DNA from: Citricoccus sp. CH26A | Lineage (GTDB): Bacteria; Actinomycetota; Actinomycetes; Actinomycetales; Micrococcaceae | Direction of reading: 5' to 3' | Length of the DNA: 64,000 nucleotides | Assembly (NCBI RefSeq): GCF_000224415.1 | Contig: NZ_AFXQ01000004.1 | Span: 124,001 to 188,000 of the forward strand | Part shown: piece by piece, positions 8,966 to 19,462 of the stretch | Layout: each line of letters opens with the position of its first letter | How positions within the stretch are numbered: position 1 is the first letter of the stretch | Program-made: the position numbers and the translations under genes | Notes under the pieces: generated by a model | Databases searched by the model: none | Seen by the model: the letters and a program-made list of their open reading frames with translations, nothing else | What the model was told of the DNA's origin: nothing

Positions 8966-9790
8966 TTAACCCACGGGCGCACGGGGCCCGAGGACATCGG
9001 TTCCCACCCGAAGGTGTGTCGCTCCCGCGGAGACGGCCTGCTCCAGGTCCTGGCTCATTCCCGCGGAGATCCACGTGGCATCGGGGTGCGTGCCGGTCAG
9101 TGCGGCGGAGAGTTCCGCGAGCCGGGCAAAGGCCGGGGTGGGGTCCAGGCCCAGGGGGGCCACCGCCATCACCCCGCGCAGCCTCAGGCCGTCGGCCGCC
9201 GCGATCCGGTCGGCCAGGGCCCCCACCGCGGCCGGGTCGACACCGCCACGGGCGCCGATGCCGGCCGGACGGTCCTGTTCGGGCCGCGGGTCCAGGTCGA
9301 CCTGGACCAGGCAGTCCAGCGGATCCCGTTCCTGTAGTCCGGAGTCCGCGCGCCTGGCCTGTTCACGCCCCATCGCCGCCGAGAGGGCGTCCACGAGTGA
9401 CTCCCTGTCGACCGAGTGCACCGCGGAGGCATAGCGCACCACGTACTTGGCCTTGTTGGACTGCAGCTGGCCGATGAAGTGCCACCGCACCGGGGCCTGC
9501 ACCCCGGTCAGCCGCTCCGTCTCGGCCGCCTTGGCGCGGGCCTCCTGGTCCCGGTTCTCGCCAACGTCCCGCACGCCGAGTGCGGCCAGCCGGGCCACGT
9601 CCTCGGCCGGATGGAACTTGGTCACGACGATCAGCGTGGGGGCGTCGGAGCGTCCCGCGGAGCGCGTGGCCTCCTCGACCCGCTGGCGCACGGCGGCGAG
9701 ACGGTCCGCAAGCTCCCGTCCGCGGGCGTCATCGGCCGGGCCGGGACCCGGCCCCAGCTCCGCCCCGCTCATGTGCTCCGCGCCGCTCAT
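8966..9790 (-). CDS. YggS/PLPBP family pyridoxal phosphate homeostasis protein
   Basis: This 274-residue protein is a single-domain alanine-racemase-fold PLP-binding protein. The PLP lysine lies in VVTKFHP. HFIGQLQSNKAKYV and the C-terminal GMSQDLEQAV are family signatures. YggS proteins buffer free PLP and have no known substrate turnover. The GTG/ATG region at the start overlaps the pgeF stop by four bases (ATGA), so the two are translationally coupled. A second in-frame ATG six codons on (MSGAEL) repeats the first residues, so the exact start is uncertain. Confidence 0.9.
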   Translation of the reverse strand: MSGAEHMSGAELGPGPGPADDARGRELADRLAAVRQRVEEATRSAGRSDAPTLIVVTKFHPAEDVARLAALGVRDVGENRDQEARAKAAETERLTGVQAPVRWHFIGQLQSNKAKYVVRYASAVHSVDRESLVDALSAAMGREQARRADSGLQERDPLDCLVQVDLDPRPEQDRPAGIGARGGVDPAAVGALADRIAAADGLRLRGVMAVAPLGLDPTPAFARLAELSAALTGTHPDATWISAGMSQDLEQAVSAGATHLRVGTDVLGPRAPVG

Positions 9791-10566
9791 GCCACACCCT
9801 CCCCGGTGCGCCAGACGACCCCGGCGAACCGGCCCTCACCGGGTGCGCGGCGGTGGGAGAACAGCCGCCCGTCCTCGAAGGTGCACCGGTCATCGCGGTG
9901 CACCGTCACGCCGAGCCGCTCCAGGACGGCAACCGCACCCGCCGGCAGGTCCAGCGCGGGCGTTCCCCAGGAGGTGGTCGAGTCCGTGGCCGGGATCCTC
10001 GAGGCGCCGTCACGGCGCATGTCCTCGGGGACCTCATAGCACCGGCCGCAGATGCCCGGCCCCACCCAGGCCTCTATCTCACCGGGCGCACCCCCGGCGC
10101 CGGAACCCCGCAACCGGTCCACGGTGGCCTCCAGCACGCCGTCGAGCAGTCCGCGGCGTCCGGCGTGGGCGACCGCGGTCGGCCCCGTCAGGTCCACGCC
10201 GCCCGGGGGGCGGGAGGCGAAGACGACGGGCAGGCAGTCTGCCACCATGACGGCCAGCGGGTCCCGCCCCGTCGGACTGACCAGGGCGTCGGCCTCCTCG
10301 GCGGGGCCGCTGCGTGCACCCCATCCGTTCCCGGTTGCCTCGACGACGCGCGCGGAGTGCACCTGGGTGAGGTACTCGGTGCGCCCCGGCGCCACGCCCA
10401 TCTCCCGCTCCAGCCGGGTCCTGGCCTCGGACACGGGACGGCCGGGGTCCTGCGCCGTCGTCCCACCGGAGACATGGAACGCGAGGTTGCCGGTGTCGAC
10501 CCCGGTGAAGCCGATGTGCAGACCGGGAGACGGCGAGACGCGGAACACGAACGGCCCCCCGGTCAC
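9787..10566 (-). CDS. pgeF: Peptidoglycan editing factor PgeF (YfiH/DUF152, multicopper-oxidase-like)
   Basis: This 259-residue protein carries the DUF152 metal ligands: His in VHSARVVE, Cys in VADCLPVV and His in AVAHAGRRG. Homologues have been described as polyphenol oxidase, as purine nucleoside phosphorylase, and in Escherichia coli as an editing factor that keeps wrong amino acids out of peptidoglycan precursors. Its place between ftsZ and yggS is conserved in Gram-positives and favours a wall-linked role. The GTG start overlaps the ftsZ stop (GTGA). Confidence 0.88.
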   Translation of the reverse strand: MTGGPFVFRVSPSPGLHIGFTGVDTGNLAFHVSGGTTAQDPGRPVSEARTRLEREMGVAPGRTEYLTQVHSARVVEATGNGWGARSGPAEEADALVSPTGRDPLAVMVADCLPVVFASRPPGGVDLTGPTAVAHAGRRGLLDGVLEATVDRLRGSGAGGAPGEIEAWVGPGICGRCYEVPEDMRRDGASRIPATDSTTSWGTPALDLPAGAVAVLERLGVTVHRDDRCTFEDGRLFSHRRAPGEGRFAGVVWRTGEGVA

Positions 10567-11762
10567 TTCAGGAAGTCGGGAACGTCCAGGTCGTCACGGC
10601 TGCCGCCGGACAGGTCGGGCTCCACGACGGTGGGCAGGTCTTGCTGGGCTGCCGGTTCGGCGCGGTAGCCGGACGGCTCCGCGGCAGGCTGGGCCGGCAC
10701 GGGGACCGCCACCGGGGCGGCCGGGAGTGACTGGCTGGGCACCGGTTGCGGGGCGGCCTGCTGGCCCTGCGGACGGGTCCCGGTGCCGTAGGCCCCCGCC
10801 GGCGCGGAGGTGGCGTCGACCCGGTCGAAGCCCGCGGCGATGACGGTGATGCGCGCCTCGTCGCCGAGGGCGTCGTCGATGACGGCACCGAAGATGATGT
10901 TGGCCTCCGGGTGCGCCACCTCCTGGACGAGGCGGGCCGCCTCGTTGATCTCGAACAGGCCGAGGTCGGAACCGCCCTGGATGGACAGCAGCACACCGTG
11001 GGCGCCGTCGATGGAGGCCTCCAGCAGCGGCGACGCGATGGCCAGCTCGGCGGCCTTGACGGCCCGGTCCTCGCCCTGGGCGGAACCGATGCCCATGAGT
11101 GCCGATCCTGCCCCCTGCATGACGGACTTGACGTCGGCGAAGTCGAGGTTGATCAGGCCCGGGGTGGTGATCAGGTCGGTGATGCCCTGGACGCCGGAGA
11201 GCAGCACCTGGTCGGCGGACTTGAAGGCGTCCAGGACCGAGACGTTGCGGTCGGAGATGGACAGCAGCCGGTCGTTCGGGATCACGATCAGGGTGTCGAC
11301 CTCGTCGCGCAGGGCATCGATGCCGGACTCGGCGCTGGTGGCCCGGCGTCGGCCCTCGAAGGTGAACGGGCGGGTCACGACGCCGATGGTCAGGGCGCCC
11401 AGCGAGCGGGCGATGCGGGCGACGACCGGGGCGCCACCGGTACCGGTGCCGCCGCCCTCGCCGGCGGTGACGAAGACCATGTCGGCCCCGCGCAGGACCT
11501 CCTCGATCTCCTCGGCGTGGTCCTCGGCGGCCTGGCGGCCCACCTCCGGGTTCGCCCCGGCACCCAGTCCGCGGGTCAGCTCCCGCCCGACGTCCAGCTT
11601 GACGTCGGCGTCACTCATCAGCAGCGCCTGGGCATCGGTGTTGATGGCGATGAACTCCACGCCGCGGAGTCCCACGTCGATCATGCGGTTCACGGCATTG
11701 ACGCCGGCGCCGCCGATGCCGACGACCTTGATGACGGCCAGGTAGTTCTGGGGTGCTGCCAC
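10563..11762 (-). CDS. ftsZ: Cell division GTPase FtsZ
   Basis: This 399-residue tubulin homologue forms the Z ring. The N-terminal GTPase domain contains [13 protein letters not shown] and the tubulin signature [11 protein letters not shown]; the T7 loop is NLDFADV. A Pro/Ala/Gln-rich linker at about residues 320-385 leads to the C-terminal binding peptide [10 protein letters not shown], which contacts SepF. The start is GTG at 11760-11762. Unlike the tightly overlapped upstream genes, it has a 227-bp upstream gap with its own candidate promoter. Confidence 0.97.
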   Translation of the reverse strand: MAAPQNYLAVIKVVGIGGAGVNAVNRMIDVGLRGVEFIAINTDAQALLMSDADVKLDVGRELTRGLGAGANPEVGRQAAEDHAEEIEEVLRGADMVFVTAGEGGGTGTGGAPVVARIARSLGALTIGVVTRPFTFEGRRRATSAESGIDALRDEVDTLIVIPNDRLLSISDRNVSVLDAFKSADQVLLSGVQGITDLITTPGLINLDFADVKSVMQGAGSALMGIGSAQGEDRAVKAAELAIASPLLEASIDGAHGVLLSIQGGSDLGLFEINEAARLVQEVAHPEANIIFGAVIDDALGDEARITVIAAGFDRVDATSAPAGAYGTGTRPQGQQAAPQPVPSQSLPAAPVAVPVPAQPAAEPSGYRAEPAAQQDLPTVVEPDLSGGSRDDLDVPDFLK

Positions 11763-11860
11763 GGTGTTTGTCCCTTGTTCGGTGTCTGTCTGTCTGCTGT
11801 CCGGCCTGCGCCCCGGACGCCCATCGGACGCCGCAACGCCCTCCGGGTGGCTTAACGTTC

Positions 11861-11888
11861 AGGTTGAAGGTTATTGTTATGTCAACCT
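11861..11888 (-). promoter_or_regulatory. Candidate ftsZ promoter with 7-bp inverted repeat
   Basis: On the minus strand a consensus -35 TTGACA (11880-11885) lies in an AT-rich patch that is unusual here. It sits inside a perfect inverted repeat, AGGTTGA (11882-11888) and TCAACCT (11861-11867), separated by 14 bp. The -10 about 17-18 bp away (CTGAAC or TGAACG) is weak. This is the only substantial gap inside the dcw cluster (ftsQ to ftsZ), so separate ftsZ transcription is likely. Confidence 0.45.
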
Positions 11889-11989
11889 GTGTTCTAGGTG
11901 AAACGTTATGGTGCCGACGCGGATCGCGCAAAGACCCGCTCCCGCGTGTCGCCCTCGCGCGCCCCGAGGAGCCCTCCGGCACGGTCCGC

Positions 11990-12796
11990 TCATCGCGTCA
12001 CCGGGTATTCCGGGATCGAGACGTCGAACTCCTCGACCGGGTCCGCCTCGTCCTGCGGGACCTTCAGCAGGGCCCCCAGGACCTGCGCCTTCCGGTCCCC
12101 CTGCTCGGCATTGCCCCAGAGCACGGTGCGCCCGTCCTCGAGCGTCAGGGTCACGGAGTCCACCGTCTGCGCCGAGGCGGAGTCCATCCGGTTGCGGATG
12201 GGATCCGGCAACGAGCCCAGGACGGTCGTGATCGCGTCGAAGACCTCGGGATCGGACAGGTCGGCGGCATCGGAGACACTGGGCAACCGATACCGTTCGG
12301 CCTCCTCCGCTCCCAGGGTGGCGACGGCCTGGCCCTGGGCCGAGTACAGCACCCGTTGATCCCCCTGGGGCACCTGGGCGACCGGCTGGTGCTCCACGAC
12401 CTCCACGACAAGGGACGCGGGCGGTTCCGCCCGGACCCTGACCTCCTCGACGGCGGGCTCTCCCGCCAGCCGCTCGGCGACGGTCCGCTGGCCCACCTGC
12501 GGCAGGGGCACTCCGTGCAGGGGCTGCACCAGCGCCTCGGCCCGTTCGCGCGGCAGCAGGTCGGCGCCCGTGACCGTGATGGTGCGGATGGCCAGCAGGG
12601 GGGAGAAGTACAGGACTGCCCCGAGCACGACCAGCAGCACCAGGCCCGCCGCGCCGACCGCGCGCCACAGCCGGACCCGCCGGCGCCGGGCCTGCTCGGG
12701 CGTCTCCGGGAAGGCCAGGACGTTGTCGTCGTCCGCGGTCATCACGTCGGTCGCCGTGGAGGCCTCCGGGCCGGCGTCCGTCCTATCGCCCGCCAT
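11990..12796 (-). CDS. ftsQ: Cell division protein FtsQ/DivIB
   Basis: This 268-residue bitopic protein has a cytoplasmic acidic N-terminus, one membrane segment (AVGAAGLVLLVVLGAVLYF, near residue 60) and an extracytoplasmic POTRA domain starting IRTITVTGADLLP. The FtsQ beta domain follows. FtsQ links FtsL and FtsI to the divisome. I chose the ATG at 12794-12796, which overlaps the murC stop by 14 bases as is usual in this cluster; an earlier in-frame ATG would run 72 bases deeper into murC. Confidence 0.92.
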   Translation of the reverse strand: MAGDRTDAGPEASTATDVMTADDDNVLAFPETPEQARRRRVRLWRAVGAAGLVLLVVLGAVLYFSPLLAIRTITVTGADLLPRERAEALVQPLHGVPLPQVGQRTVAERLAGEPAVEEVRVRAEPPASLVVEVVEHQPVAQVPQGDQRVLYSAQGQAVATLGAEEAERYRLPSVSDAADLSDPEVFDAITTVLGSLPDPIRNRMDSASAQTVDSVTLTLEDGRTVLWGNAEQGDRKAQVLGALLKVPQDEADPVEEFDVSIPEYPVTR

Positions 12797-14306
12797 CGAG
12801 GGTTTCCTCGTCGCGATCCGCCAGCGCCGCCAGGATCGCCCCGCCCTGGGCCGTGACGTCCCCGGCACCCATGGTCAGGATGACGTCGCCTGGACGGGCC
12901 GCGGCGACCAGGCCGGCCACGCCGGCACCGGTGTCCTCCGGGACCTCACCGGAACCGGGCAGGAGGGTGGACAGATGCCGGGTGATCAGGGTCGAGTCGA
13001 CCCCGGCGATCGGTTCCTCCCGGGCCGGGTAGACAGGCAGGACCCGCACGCCGTCGGCGGCCGAGAGCGCCTGCGCGAAGCCGTCCGCGAAGTCCCGGGT
13101 GCGCGAGAACAGGTGGGGCTGGAAGAGCACGTGGACCCGGTGCCCGCCGGCCACCGAGCGCCCGGCGGCGATGGCCGCCGCCACCTCGGTGGGGTGGTGC
13201 GCGTAGTCGTCGAAGACGCGGACGCCGGCACGCTCGCCGCGGAACTCGAACCGACGCGCGGTGCCGCGGAAGGCCTCCAGCCCGCGGGCCGCGTCCTCGG
13301 CCTCCAGGCCGGCGTGGTGGGCGGCGAGCAGGACCGCAGCGGCGTTCAGCGCGTTGTGACGACCCGGAACGGCCAGTTCCACCTGCGTGGAGCGCCCGCC
13401 GGCCCAGCGGAAGGTGACGCGCTGCCCGGTGCCCCCGGCCGTGCCGGCCAGCTCGCTGTCCGCCAGGACGAGGTCGTCGCCCCGTCCGGGCTCCGAACCG
13501 TAGGTGACGACCCGGGGCGCCGGCCGGCCGGCCGCCGCCTCGGCGCGGATCCACTGGGCCAGGGCCAGGGCCCCGGGGTCGTCGGCACAGGCCACCAGCA
13601 CACCGTCCGGGGGCAGCAGCAGCGCGAAGTCGCGGAAGACCTGCACCACGGCGTCGGCGGAGCCGTAGAAGTCGAGGTGGTCGGCCTCCACGTTCGTCAC
13701 GATCGCGATCTGCGGCCGGTAGTTCAGCAGCGTGCCGTCGGACTCGTCGGCCTCGGCGATGAACCACTCCCCCGCGCCGGCCCGTGCGTTGGTCCCCAGG
13801 CCGGCGACGGCGGCGCCGACGGCGAAGGTCGGATCGGCGCCGGCGCGGGTGAACGTCATCGCCGCCATCGAGGACGTGGTGGTCTTGCCGTGCGTGCCGG
13901 CGACCGCGAGCACCCGGTGGCCGGCCATCGCAGCGGCCAGCCCCTGGGAGCGATGCAGGACGGGCACGCCCCGGGCGATCGCGGCGTCGTACTCGGGATT
14001 GCCCGGGCCGGCGATCGACGAGGCCACGACCGTGTCCACGCCGGCGCCACCCGCCCGCTGGGCCACCCGGTCGAGGTTCCGCGCGTCGTAGCCGACGAAC
14101 ACCGCGGCGCCGGCGGCCTCGAGCTCGTGCATCACCGGCAGGTCCTTGGCGTCGGTCCCGGAGATCGGCACCCCCTGTTGTTGCATGATCCGGGCGATCC
14201 CGGACACGCCGACACCGCCCAGGCCCAGGAAGTGCACCCGGCCCAGGGCGGCCAGCGACGGCGCCATGGGCCGCACCGGGGTGGTCTCGTCGGTCGGTCG
14301 GTTCAT
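12783..14306 (-). CDS. murC: UDP-N-acetylmuramate--L-alanine ligase
   Basis: This 507-residue Mur ligase adds L-Ala to UDP-MurNAc. The N-terminal dinucleotide-like fold starts [15 protein letters not shown]. The ATP loop is [12 protein letters not shown]. The central domain has [10 protein letters not shown], and the C-terminal domain has [10 protein letters not shown]. Length and motif order are standard. Its start overlaps the murG stop by four bases and its stop overlaps ftsQ, so it is part of the translationally coupled mur block. Confidence 0.96.
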   Translation of the reverse strand: MNRPTDETTPVRPMAPSLAALGRVHFLGLGGVGVSGIARIMQQQGVPISGTDAKDLPVMHELEAAGAAVFVGYDARNLDRVAQRAGGAGVDTVVASSIAGPGNPEYDAAIARGVPVLHRSQGLAAAMAGHRVLAVAGTHGKTTTSSMAAMTFTRAGADPTFAVGAAVAGLGTNARAGAGEWFIAEADESDGTLLNYRPQIAIVTNVEADHLDFYGSADAVVQVFRDFALLLPPDGVLVACADDPGALALAQWIRAEAAAGRPAPRVVTYGSEPGRGDDLVLADSELAGTAGGTGQRVTFRWAGGRSTQVELAVPGRHNALNAAAVLLAAHHAGLEAEDAARGLEAFRGTARRFEFRGERAGVRVFDDYAHHPTEVAAAIAAGRSVAGGHRVHVLFQPHLFSRTRDFADGFAQALSAADGVRVLPVYPAREEPIAGVDSTLITRHLSTLLPGSGEVPEDTGAGVAGLVAAARPGDVILTMGAGDVTAQGGAILAALADRDEETLDGGR

Positions 14307-15424
14307 CGGGATCCTCCTGCGGCGTTCAGGACCAGGCGCGCCATGGCCTGGTCGGCATCCCGGATCCCCAGCGAGGCGGAGGCGGCGGACATCCGCTCCA
14401 GCCGCCCGGCGTCCAGGGCCAGGGGAATGAGTTCTCGGCGGACCCAGTCCGCGGTGAAGGACTCGTCCTTCACCAGGACGGCTCCCTCCGCCGTCACCAG
14501 CCCACGGGCGTTGAGGGCCTGCTCACCGTTGCCGATCGGCAGCGGGACGAACACGGCGGGCAACCCCACGGCCGCCAGCTCGCAGACGGTGCCGGCACCC
14601 GAGCGGGCGACGATGAGGTCGGCCGCGGCGTAGGCCTGCTCCATGCCCTCCAGGTACTCGACCTGGTGGTACCCGGGCGAGGCGACCGGGTCGCCGTCGG
14701 GCCCCAGGACCTGTTTGCCCCGGCCGGTCAGGTGCAGGACCTGCAGTCCCGCGCCGGCGAGGTCCGGGAGGGCCGCCGCGATCGTCCGGTTGACGTTGAG
14801 GGCGCCCGAGGACCCGCCGGTGACCACCACCGTGGTGGCGGAGGGGTCCAGCCCCAGGGCCCGCCGGGCCGGCTCACGGGCCGTGTCCCGGTCGAGGGTG
14901 GAGATCTCCCGGCGCATCGGCATACCCACGTGCAGGGCGCGCGGCAGCACCGTCTCGGGGAAGGCGGTGGCCACGGCCGCGGCCCGGCGGGCACCGACGC
15001 GGTTGGCCAGCCCGGCGCGGACGTTGGCCTCGTGGATGACCACGGGCACCCGGCGCCGGGCGGCGGCCAGGTACACGGGGGTGGAGACATAACCGCCCAC
15101 CCCGACCACGACGTCGGCCCGGCGCCGGTCGAGGATGTCACCCGCCTGCGCCACGGCCCGCCGGAAGCGGGAGGGCAGCCGGACCAGGTCCATGGTGGGG
15201 CGGCGGGGCATCGGGACCCGGTCGATGGTGTCCAGCGCGTACCCGGCGGCCGGGACGAGACGGGTCTCCATGCCGGAGGCGGTGCCCACCATGGTGCAGT
15301 GCACCGCGGCCGGGTGGGCGCCCTCGGTCGCGGTCTCCTCGAGGGCCCGGGCGATGGCCAGCATGGGGCTGATGTGGCCGGCCGTACCGCCGCCGGCCAG
15401 GACCACGTTCAGGGTGTCGGGCAT
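14303..15424 (-). CDS. murG: UDP-GlcNAc:lipid I N-acetylglucosaminyltransferase MurG
   Basis: This 373-residue GT-B glycosyltransferase converts lipid I to lipid II at the inner membrane face. It has the N-terminal loop [14 protein letters not shown], the second glycine loop [12 protein letters not shown], and the UDP-GlcNAc-binding region [18 protein letters not shown]. The ATG at 15422-15424 shares one base with the ftsW stop (TGATG). The same frame stays open further upstream only because of high GC content. Confidence 0.96.
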   Translation of the reverse strand: MPDTLNVVLAGGGTAGHISPMLAIARALEETATEGAHPAAVHCTMVGTASGMETRLVPAAGYALDTIDRVPMPRRPTMDLVRLPSRFRRAVAQAGDILDRRRADVVVGVGGYVSTPVYLAAARRRVPVVIHEANVRAGLANRVGARRAAAVATAFPETVLPRALHVGMPMRREISTLDRDTAREPARRALGLDPSATTVVVTGGSSGALNVNRTIAAALPDLAGAGLQVLHLTGRGKQVLGPDGDPVASPGYHQVEYLEGMEQAYAAADLIVARSGAGTVCELAAVGLPAVFVPLPIGNGEQALNARGLVTAEGAVLVKDESFTADWVRRELIPLALDAGRLERMSAASASLGIRDADQAMARLVLNAAGGSR

Positions 15425-16818
15425 CAGTGCGCCTCCTTCGTGTCGGGGCGGGTGTCCACGGCGGGGCCGGTGCCGGCTACGACGGCCCGGCCCTCCCGGT
15501 GCTGTTCGCGGGCGAAGGCCAGGACCACGCCGACGGCCGCCAGGACGAACGTCAGGGAGGATCCGCCGTAGGAGATGAACGGCAGGGGCACGCCGATGAC
15601 GGGCAGCAGGCCGGTGACCATGGAGATGTTGATGAAGGCCTGGCCCACGATCCAGGCCAGGATGCCGCCGGTGCAGATCCGGATGAACACGGAGTCGGTG
15701 CGCCGCGCGACCCGGAACATGCCGACGGCCAGTCCGGCGAAGAGCGTGAGCACCAGCAGGGCGCCGACGAGTCCGAGCTCCTCGCCGAGGATGGTGAAGA
15801 TGAAGTCGTTCTCCGCCTCGGGGATGTAGCTCCACTTCTGCCGGGACTGGCCCAGCCCGAGTCCCCACCAGCCACCGGAGGCCAGGGCGTACAGGCCGTG
15901 CTGGGGCTGGTAGCACGGGTCGGTGGCGAAGTCGCAGTTGCCCAGCCAGGCCTGGATGCGCACCGTGCGGTTGGACGAGACGAGCGCCATGATGATCGCG
16001 CCCACCGCGGCCACGGCTCCGGCCACCGCGAAGTAGAGCAGCCTCGTGCCGGCCAGGAACAGCACGGCTGCCACGACCAGCATGATGACCATGGCGGTAC
16101 CCAGGTCCCGGCCGATCATGACCAGGCCGAGGAGGACGGCGCCCACCGGGAAGAGCACCGGCACGACGGAGTGCTTGAGCTGGCCGATGAGCCGGCCCTT
16201 GCGTTCGAGCACGGCGGCCGCCCAGAGGGCCAGGGCCAGTTTCGCCGCCTCCGAGGGCTGTCCCGTGGCCGGGCCGACCTTGATCCAGTTGCGGTTGCCG
16301 TTGACCTCGTGGCCCAGGGGCGTCAGGACGAGCATCAGCAGCACGATGGCGATGACCAGCGCCGGCCAGGCCAGCCGGCGCAGTCTGTCCGTGCTCAGCC
16401 GGGAGAGGAAGACCATCACTCCCAGCCCGACGGCGGCGAAGACGGCCTGGCGGATGAACAGGTCATAGGATCCGGTCGTCTCGCCGATGTTCTCCACGGA
16501 GGAGGAGGACAGCACCATGATCAGTCCGATCACGGTCAGCGCGAGCGTGCAGCCGAGGATGAGGAAGTAGGACGACGCCGAGCCCTCGCCCTCCAGGAAG
16601 GACCACATCCGCCGCCACCAGTACGCCGGGCCGCGGCCGCCACGACGCGTGCTCCCGGGCCCGGAGGCCGGTCCGGCGCCGCGGGCCGCGCGGCCACCGG
16701 CCGTCCGGGCGGAGGGGGTACCGGAGGCGGACGGGGCCGCACCGGTCCCCGGACGGGGACGCCGGCCCCTGGCGGGACCCCGGGTACGGCGCAGGGGCCG
16801 TTGGGGGGTGGTCACCAT
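15424..16818 (-). CDS. ftsW: SEDS peptidoglycan polymerase FtsW
   Basis: This 464-residue polytopic protein polymerises lipid II at the septum together with FtsI. About 70 N-terminal residues are Arg/Gly/Pro-rich and cytoplasmic. Around ten membrane segments follow, from [19 protein letters not shown] onward. The conserved SEDS loop includes NRNWIKVG and [11 protein letters not shown], and the late signature is [13 protein letters not shown]. The ATG at 16816-16818 is supported by AAGGAG 8 nt upstream. The Arg-rich extension is longer than in Bacillus or E. coli, though such extensions occur in actinobacteria. Confidence 0.95.
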   Translation of the reverse strand: MVTTPQRPLRRTRGPARGRRPRPGTGAAPSASGTPSARTAGGRAARGAGPASGPGSTRRGGRGPAYWWRRMWSFLEGEGSASSYFLILGCTLALTVIGLIMVLSSSSVENIGETTGSYDLFIRQAVFAAVGLGVMVFLSRLSTDRLRRLAWPALVIAIVLLMLVLTPLGHEVNGNRNWIKVGPATGQPSEAAKLALALWAAAVLERKGRLIGQLKHSVVPVLFPVGAVLLGLVMIGRDLGTAMVIMLVVAAVLFLAGTRLLYFAVAGAVAAVGAIIMALVSSNRTVRIQAWLGNCDFATDPCYQPQHGLYALASGGWWGLGLGQSRQKWSYIPEAENDFIFTILGEELGLVGALLVLTLFAGLAVGMFRVARRTDSVFIRICTGGILAWIVGQAFINISMVTGLLPVIGVPLPFISYGGSSLTFVLAAVGVVLAFAREQHREGRAVVAGTGPAVDTRPDTKEAH

Positions 16819-16829
16819 GGGTGGGCTCC

Positions 16830-18362
16830 TTAGCTGCTCAGCCCCTTGTGTTCCATGAGGCGGGCGACGGCGTCGATGAAGGCGTTTCCTCGGTCTGCGT
16901 AGGACGTGAACTGGTCCATGGACGCCGCCGCGGGCGCCATGAGCACGACGTCCCCGGGCCGGGCCACGGCATCGGCCTCCCGGACCGCTGCGTCCATGGC
17001 CCGGTGGCCGTCCGAGGGATCCCCTCCAGTGTCGCGTACCGCCGTCGACAGGACCGGGACGTCGGGTGCGTGTCTCTGTATGGCACCTGCCAGTTCGCTG
17101 GGATCCGCCCCGATGAGCACCACGGCGCGCAGGCGGTGGGCGTGGCGGGAGACCAGTTCGTCGTAGGTCACGCCCTTGGGCAGTCCGCCGGCGATCCACA
17201 CCACGTCGGTGAAGGCCGCAAGAGAGGCGTCCGCGGCGTGGGGGTTGGTCGCCTTGGAGTCGTTGATCCACAGCACGTCGTCCGCCTTGGCCACGAGCTG
17301 GATGCGGTGCTCCCCCGGTCGGTAGGCACGCAACCCGTCCCGGACGGCCTCCGGCGGCACGCCGATGGCCCGCACCAGGGCGGCGGCCGCCAGGGCGTTG
17401 GCCACCTGGTGCCGGGGCGCGATGGGCCCGAGGTCCTCGACATGGCCGAGTTCCAGGGCCTGATGGGCCCGTTCGTCCAGGAAGGCCCGGTCCACGAGGA
17501 TGCCGTCGACCACACCGACCATGGACAGTCCCGGCGTGTCCGTGGTGAAGGACACCGCTCGGCACCCCTCCTGGACGTCGGCCTGCTCGACCATCCGCAT
17601 GGTCTCGGGCTGGTCCTCGTTGAAGATGCACGCCTCGCGGGTGTGCTCGTAGATCCTGGCCTTGTCCGCGCAGTACGCCGCGAAGGACCCGTGCCAGTCC
17701 ACGTGGTCCTCGGCCACGTTGAGCACGGCCGAGGCGGCCGGCTCGATGTGGTGGGTCCAGTGCAACTGGAAGCTGGAGAGCTCCACGGCGATCACGTCCC
17801 AGCCCTCCGGGTCCCGGATCGCGTCCAGGATGGGGGTGCCCACGTTCCCGCAGGCCACCGCCCGAAGGCCGGCGGCGAGCAGCATGGACTCGACCATGCC
17901 CACCGTGGTGGTCTTGCCGTTGGTGCCGGTGACCACGAGCCAGTCGGCCGTCTTGCGTCCCGCACGTTCACGGACCCGCCAGGCCAGTTCGACGTCTCCC
18001 CAGACCGGGATGCCGGCATCCGCGGCCGCGGCCAGCAGCGGCTGGTCCGGGCGCCACCCCGGGGAGGTGACCACGAGCTCGGCGGGAGACCCGCCGACGT
18101 CGGGAAGGGACCGTGCGTGGTCCTCGCCCAGCAGGACCTCGCGGACCCCGACGATCCTCAGGGTGTCCGCCCGGGCACGGTTCTCCGGGCTGTCCCGCCC
18201 GTCCACGACCACGACGTCGGCCCCGAGCTCGGCCAGGGTGTCGGCCGCGGAGAACCCGGACAGGCCGAGGCCGGCCACGACCACCCGCAGTCCGGACCAG
18301 TCCGCGTCCCACGTGGTCAGGTCGTCGAGCCGGGGATGGCCGGCGGTGCTCCCGGCCGTCAC
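16830..18362 (-). CDS. murD: UDP-N-acetylmuramoylalanine--D-glutamate ligase
   Basis: This 510-residue Mur ligase adds D-Glu to UDP-MurNAc-L-Ala. It has the Rossmann start VVVAGLGLSGFSAAD, the ATP loop VTGTNGKTTTVGM, the central NVAEDHVDWHG, and the C-terminal INDSKATNPHA and GGLPKGV. I chose the GTG at 18360-18362, which overlaps the mraY stop (GTGA). The stop lies 11 bases before the ftsW start. Confidence 0.96.
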   Translation of the reverse strand: MTAGSTAGHPRLDDLTTWDADWSGLRVVVAGLGLSGFSAADTLAELGADVVVVDGRDSPENRARADTLRIVGVREVLLGEDHARSLPDVGGSPAELVVTSPGWRPDQPLLAAAADAGIPVWGDVELAWRVRERAGRKTADWLVVTGTNGKTTTVGMVESMLLAAGLRAVACGNVGTPILDAIRDPEGWDVIAVELSSFQLHWTHHIEPAASAVLNVAEDHVDWHGSFAAYCADKARIYEHTREACIFNEDQPETMRMVEQADVQEGCRAVSFTTDTPGLSMVGVVDGILVDRAFLDERAHQALELGHVEDLGPIAPRHQVANALAAAALVRAIGVPPEAVRDGLRAYRPGEHRIQLVAKADDVLWINDSKATNPHAADASLAAFTDVVWIAGGLPKGVTYDELVSRHAHRLRAVVLIGADPSELAGAIQRHAPDVPVLSTAVRDTGGDPSDGHRAMDAAVREADAVARPGDVVLMAPAAASMDQFTSYADRGNAFIDAVARLMEHKGLSS

Positions 18363-19462
18363 CGGACCAGCACCCACTCGCCGTAGAAGAGGGACACGCC
18401 GAGGACCACGCAGAGCAGGCCGATCAGCCAGAACCGCACGACCACCGTGACCTCCGCCCAGCCCTTGAGCTCGAAGTGGTGCTGCAGCGGCGCCATGAGG
18501 AACACGCGCTTGCCACCGGAGAGCTTGAAGTAGCCGACCTGGATGATCACGGACAGGGTGATGAGGACCATCAGCCCGGCCAGGATGATGACGAGCAGTT
18601 CGGTGCGGGACAGGATGGCGAACCCGGCCAGGGCCCCGCCGAGGGCCAGCGAACCCGTGTCCCCCATGAAGATCTTCGCGGGCGAGGTGTTCCACCACAG
18701 GAAACCCATGAGCGAACCGGTGAGGATCGCCGCGAGCATGGCGAGGTCCAGCGGATCACGGACCTCGTAGCAGCCCGGTGTCGCCCCGGACGTGGAGCAC
18801 GCCTGGTTGGACTGGAAGATGGTGATCAGCATGTAGGCGGCGGTGATCATGGCGGTGGCGCCGGTGGCCAGGCCGTCCAGCCCGTCGGTCAGGTTCACCG
18901 CGTTGGTGGTGGCCGTGGTGATCAGGTTGGACCAGACCACGAACAGGATCAGGCCCATGACCGGGCCGGCGAAGGCCAGGTCGATCGGCAGGTCACGCAC
19001 GAAGGAGATGGACGTCGAGGCGGGGGTCAGCCCGCGCCCGTCCGGGAAGTTCAGGGCGAGGACCGCGAAGGCGGTGCCCACCACTCCCTGCAGGACGATC
19101 TTCGCCCAGGGCGTCAGTCCGAGGGAGCGCTGGTTGGAGATCTTGCTGAAGTCGTCCAGGAACCCAACCAGTCCCATGCCGGCCATGAGGAACAGCAGGA
19201 TCATCGCCGAGGCGGTGGGTCCGGCGTTCTCCAGTCCGAGGCCGCCCAGGATCCAGTGCGTCAGGAAGTAGGCCACCACGGTGACCACCACGAACACGGC
19301 CCCGCCCATGGTCGGGGTGCCGCGCTTGGTCTTGTGGGTCGTCGGTCCGTCATCGCGGATGAACTGTCCGTATCCCTTCCTGACCAGGAAGCGGATGAAC
19401 AGGGGGGTCCCCACGAGCGTCAGGACCAGCCCGAGCAGACCACCGATCAACAGGCCTATCAC
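18359..19462 (-). CDS. mraY: Phospho-N-acetylmuramoyl-pentapeptide transferase MraY
   Basis: This 367-residue membrane enzyme makes lipid I from UDP-MurNAc-pentapeptide and undecaprenyl phosphate. About ten hydrophobic segments are present. Characteristic motifs are TKRGTPTMGG, FLDDFSKI (catalytic Asp pair), NLTDGLDGLA and MGDTGSLALGG, and the C-terminal HHFELKGW carries the conserved His. It overlaps murF by four bases (ATGA) and murD by four. Confidence 0.97.
   Translation of the reverse strand: MIGLLIGGLLGLVLTLVGTPLFIRFLVRKGYGQFIRDDGPTTHKTKRGTPTMGGAVFVVVTVVAYFLTHWILGGLGLENAGPTASAMILLFLMAGMGLVGFLDDFSKISNQRSLGLTPWAKIVLQGVVGTAFAVLALNFPDGRGLTPASTSISFVRDLPIDLAFAGPVMGLILFVVWSNLITTATTNAVNLTDGLDGLATGATAMITAAYMLITIFQSNQACSTSGATPGCYEVRDPLDLAMLAAILTGSLMGFLWWNTSPAKIFMGDTGSLALGGALAGFAILSRTELLVIILAGLMVLITLSVIIQVGYFKLSGGKRVFLMAPLQHHFELKGWAEVTVVVRFWLIGLLCVVLGVSLFYGEWVLVR

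Noticed and set aside
15424-17631. Upstream extension of ftsW to 735 codons
   Set aside because: It runs through murD in another frame. The ATG at 16818 has a good ribosome site and family homology begins after it.
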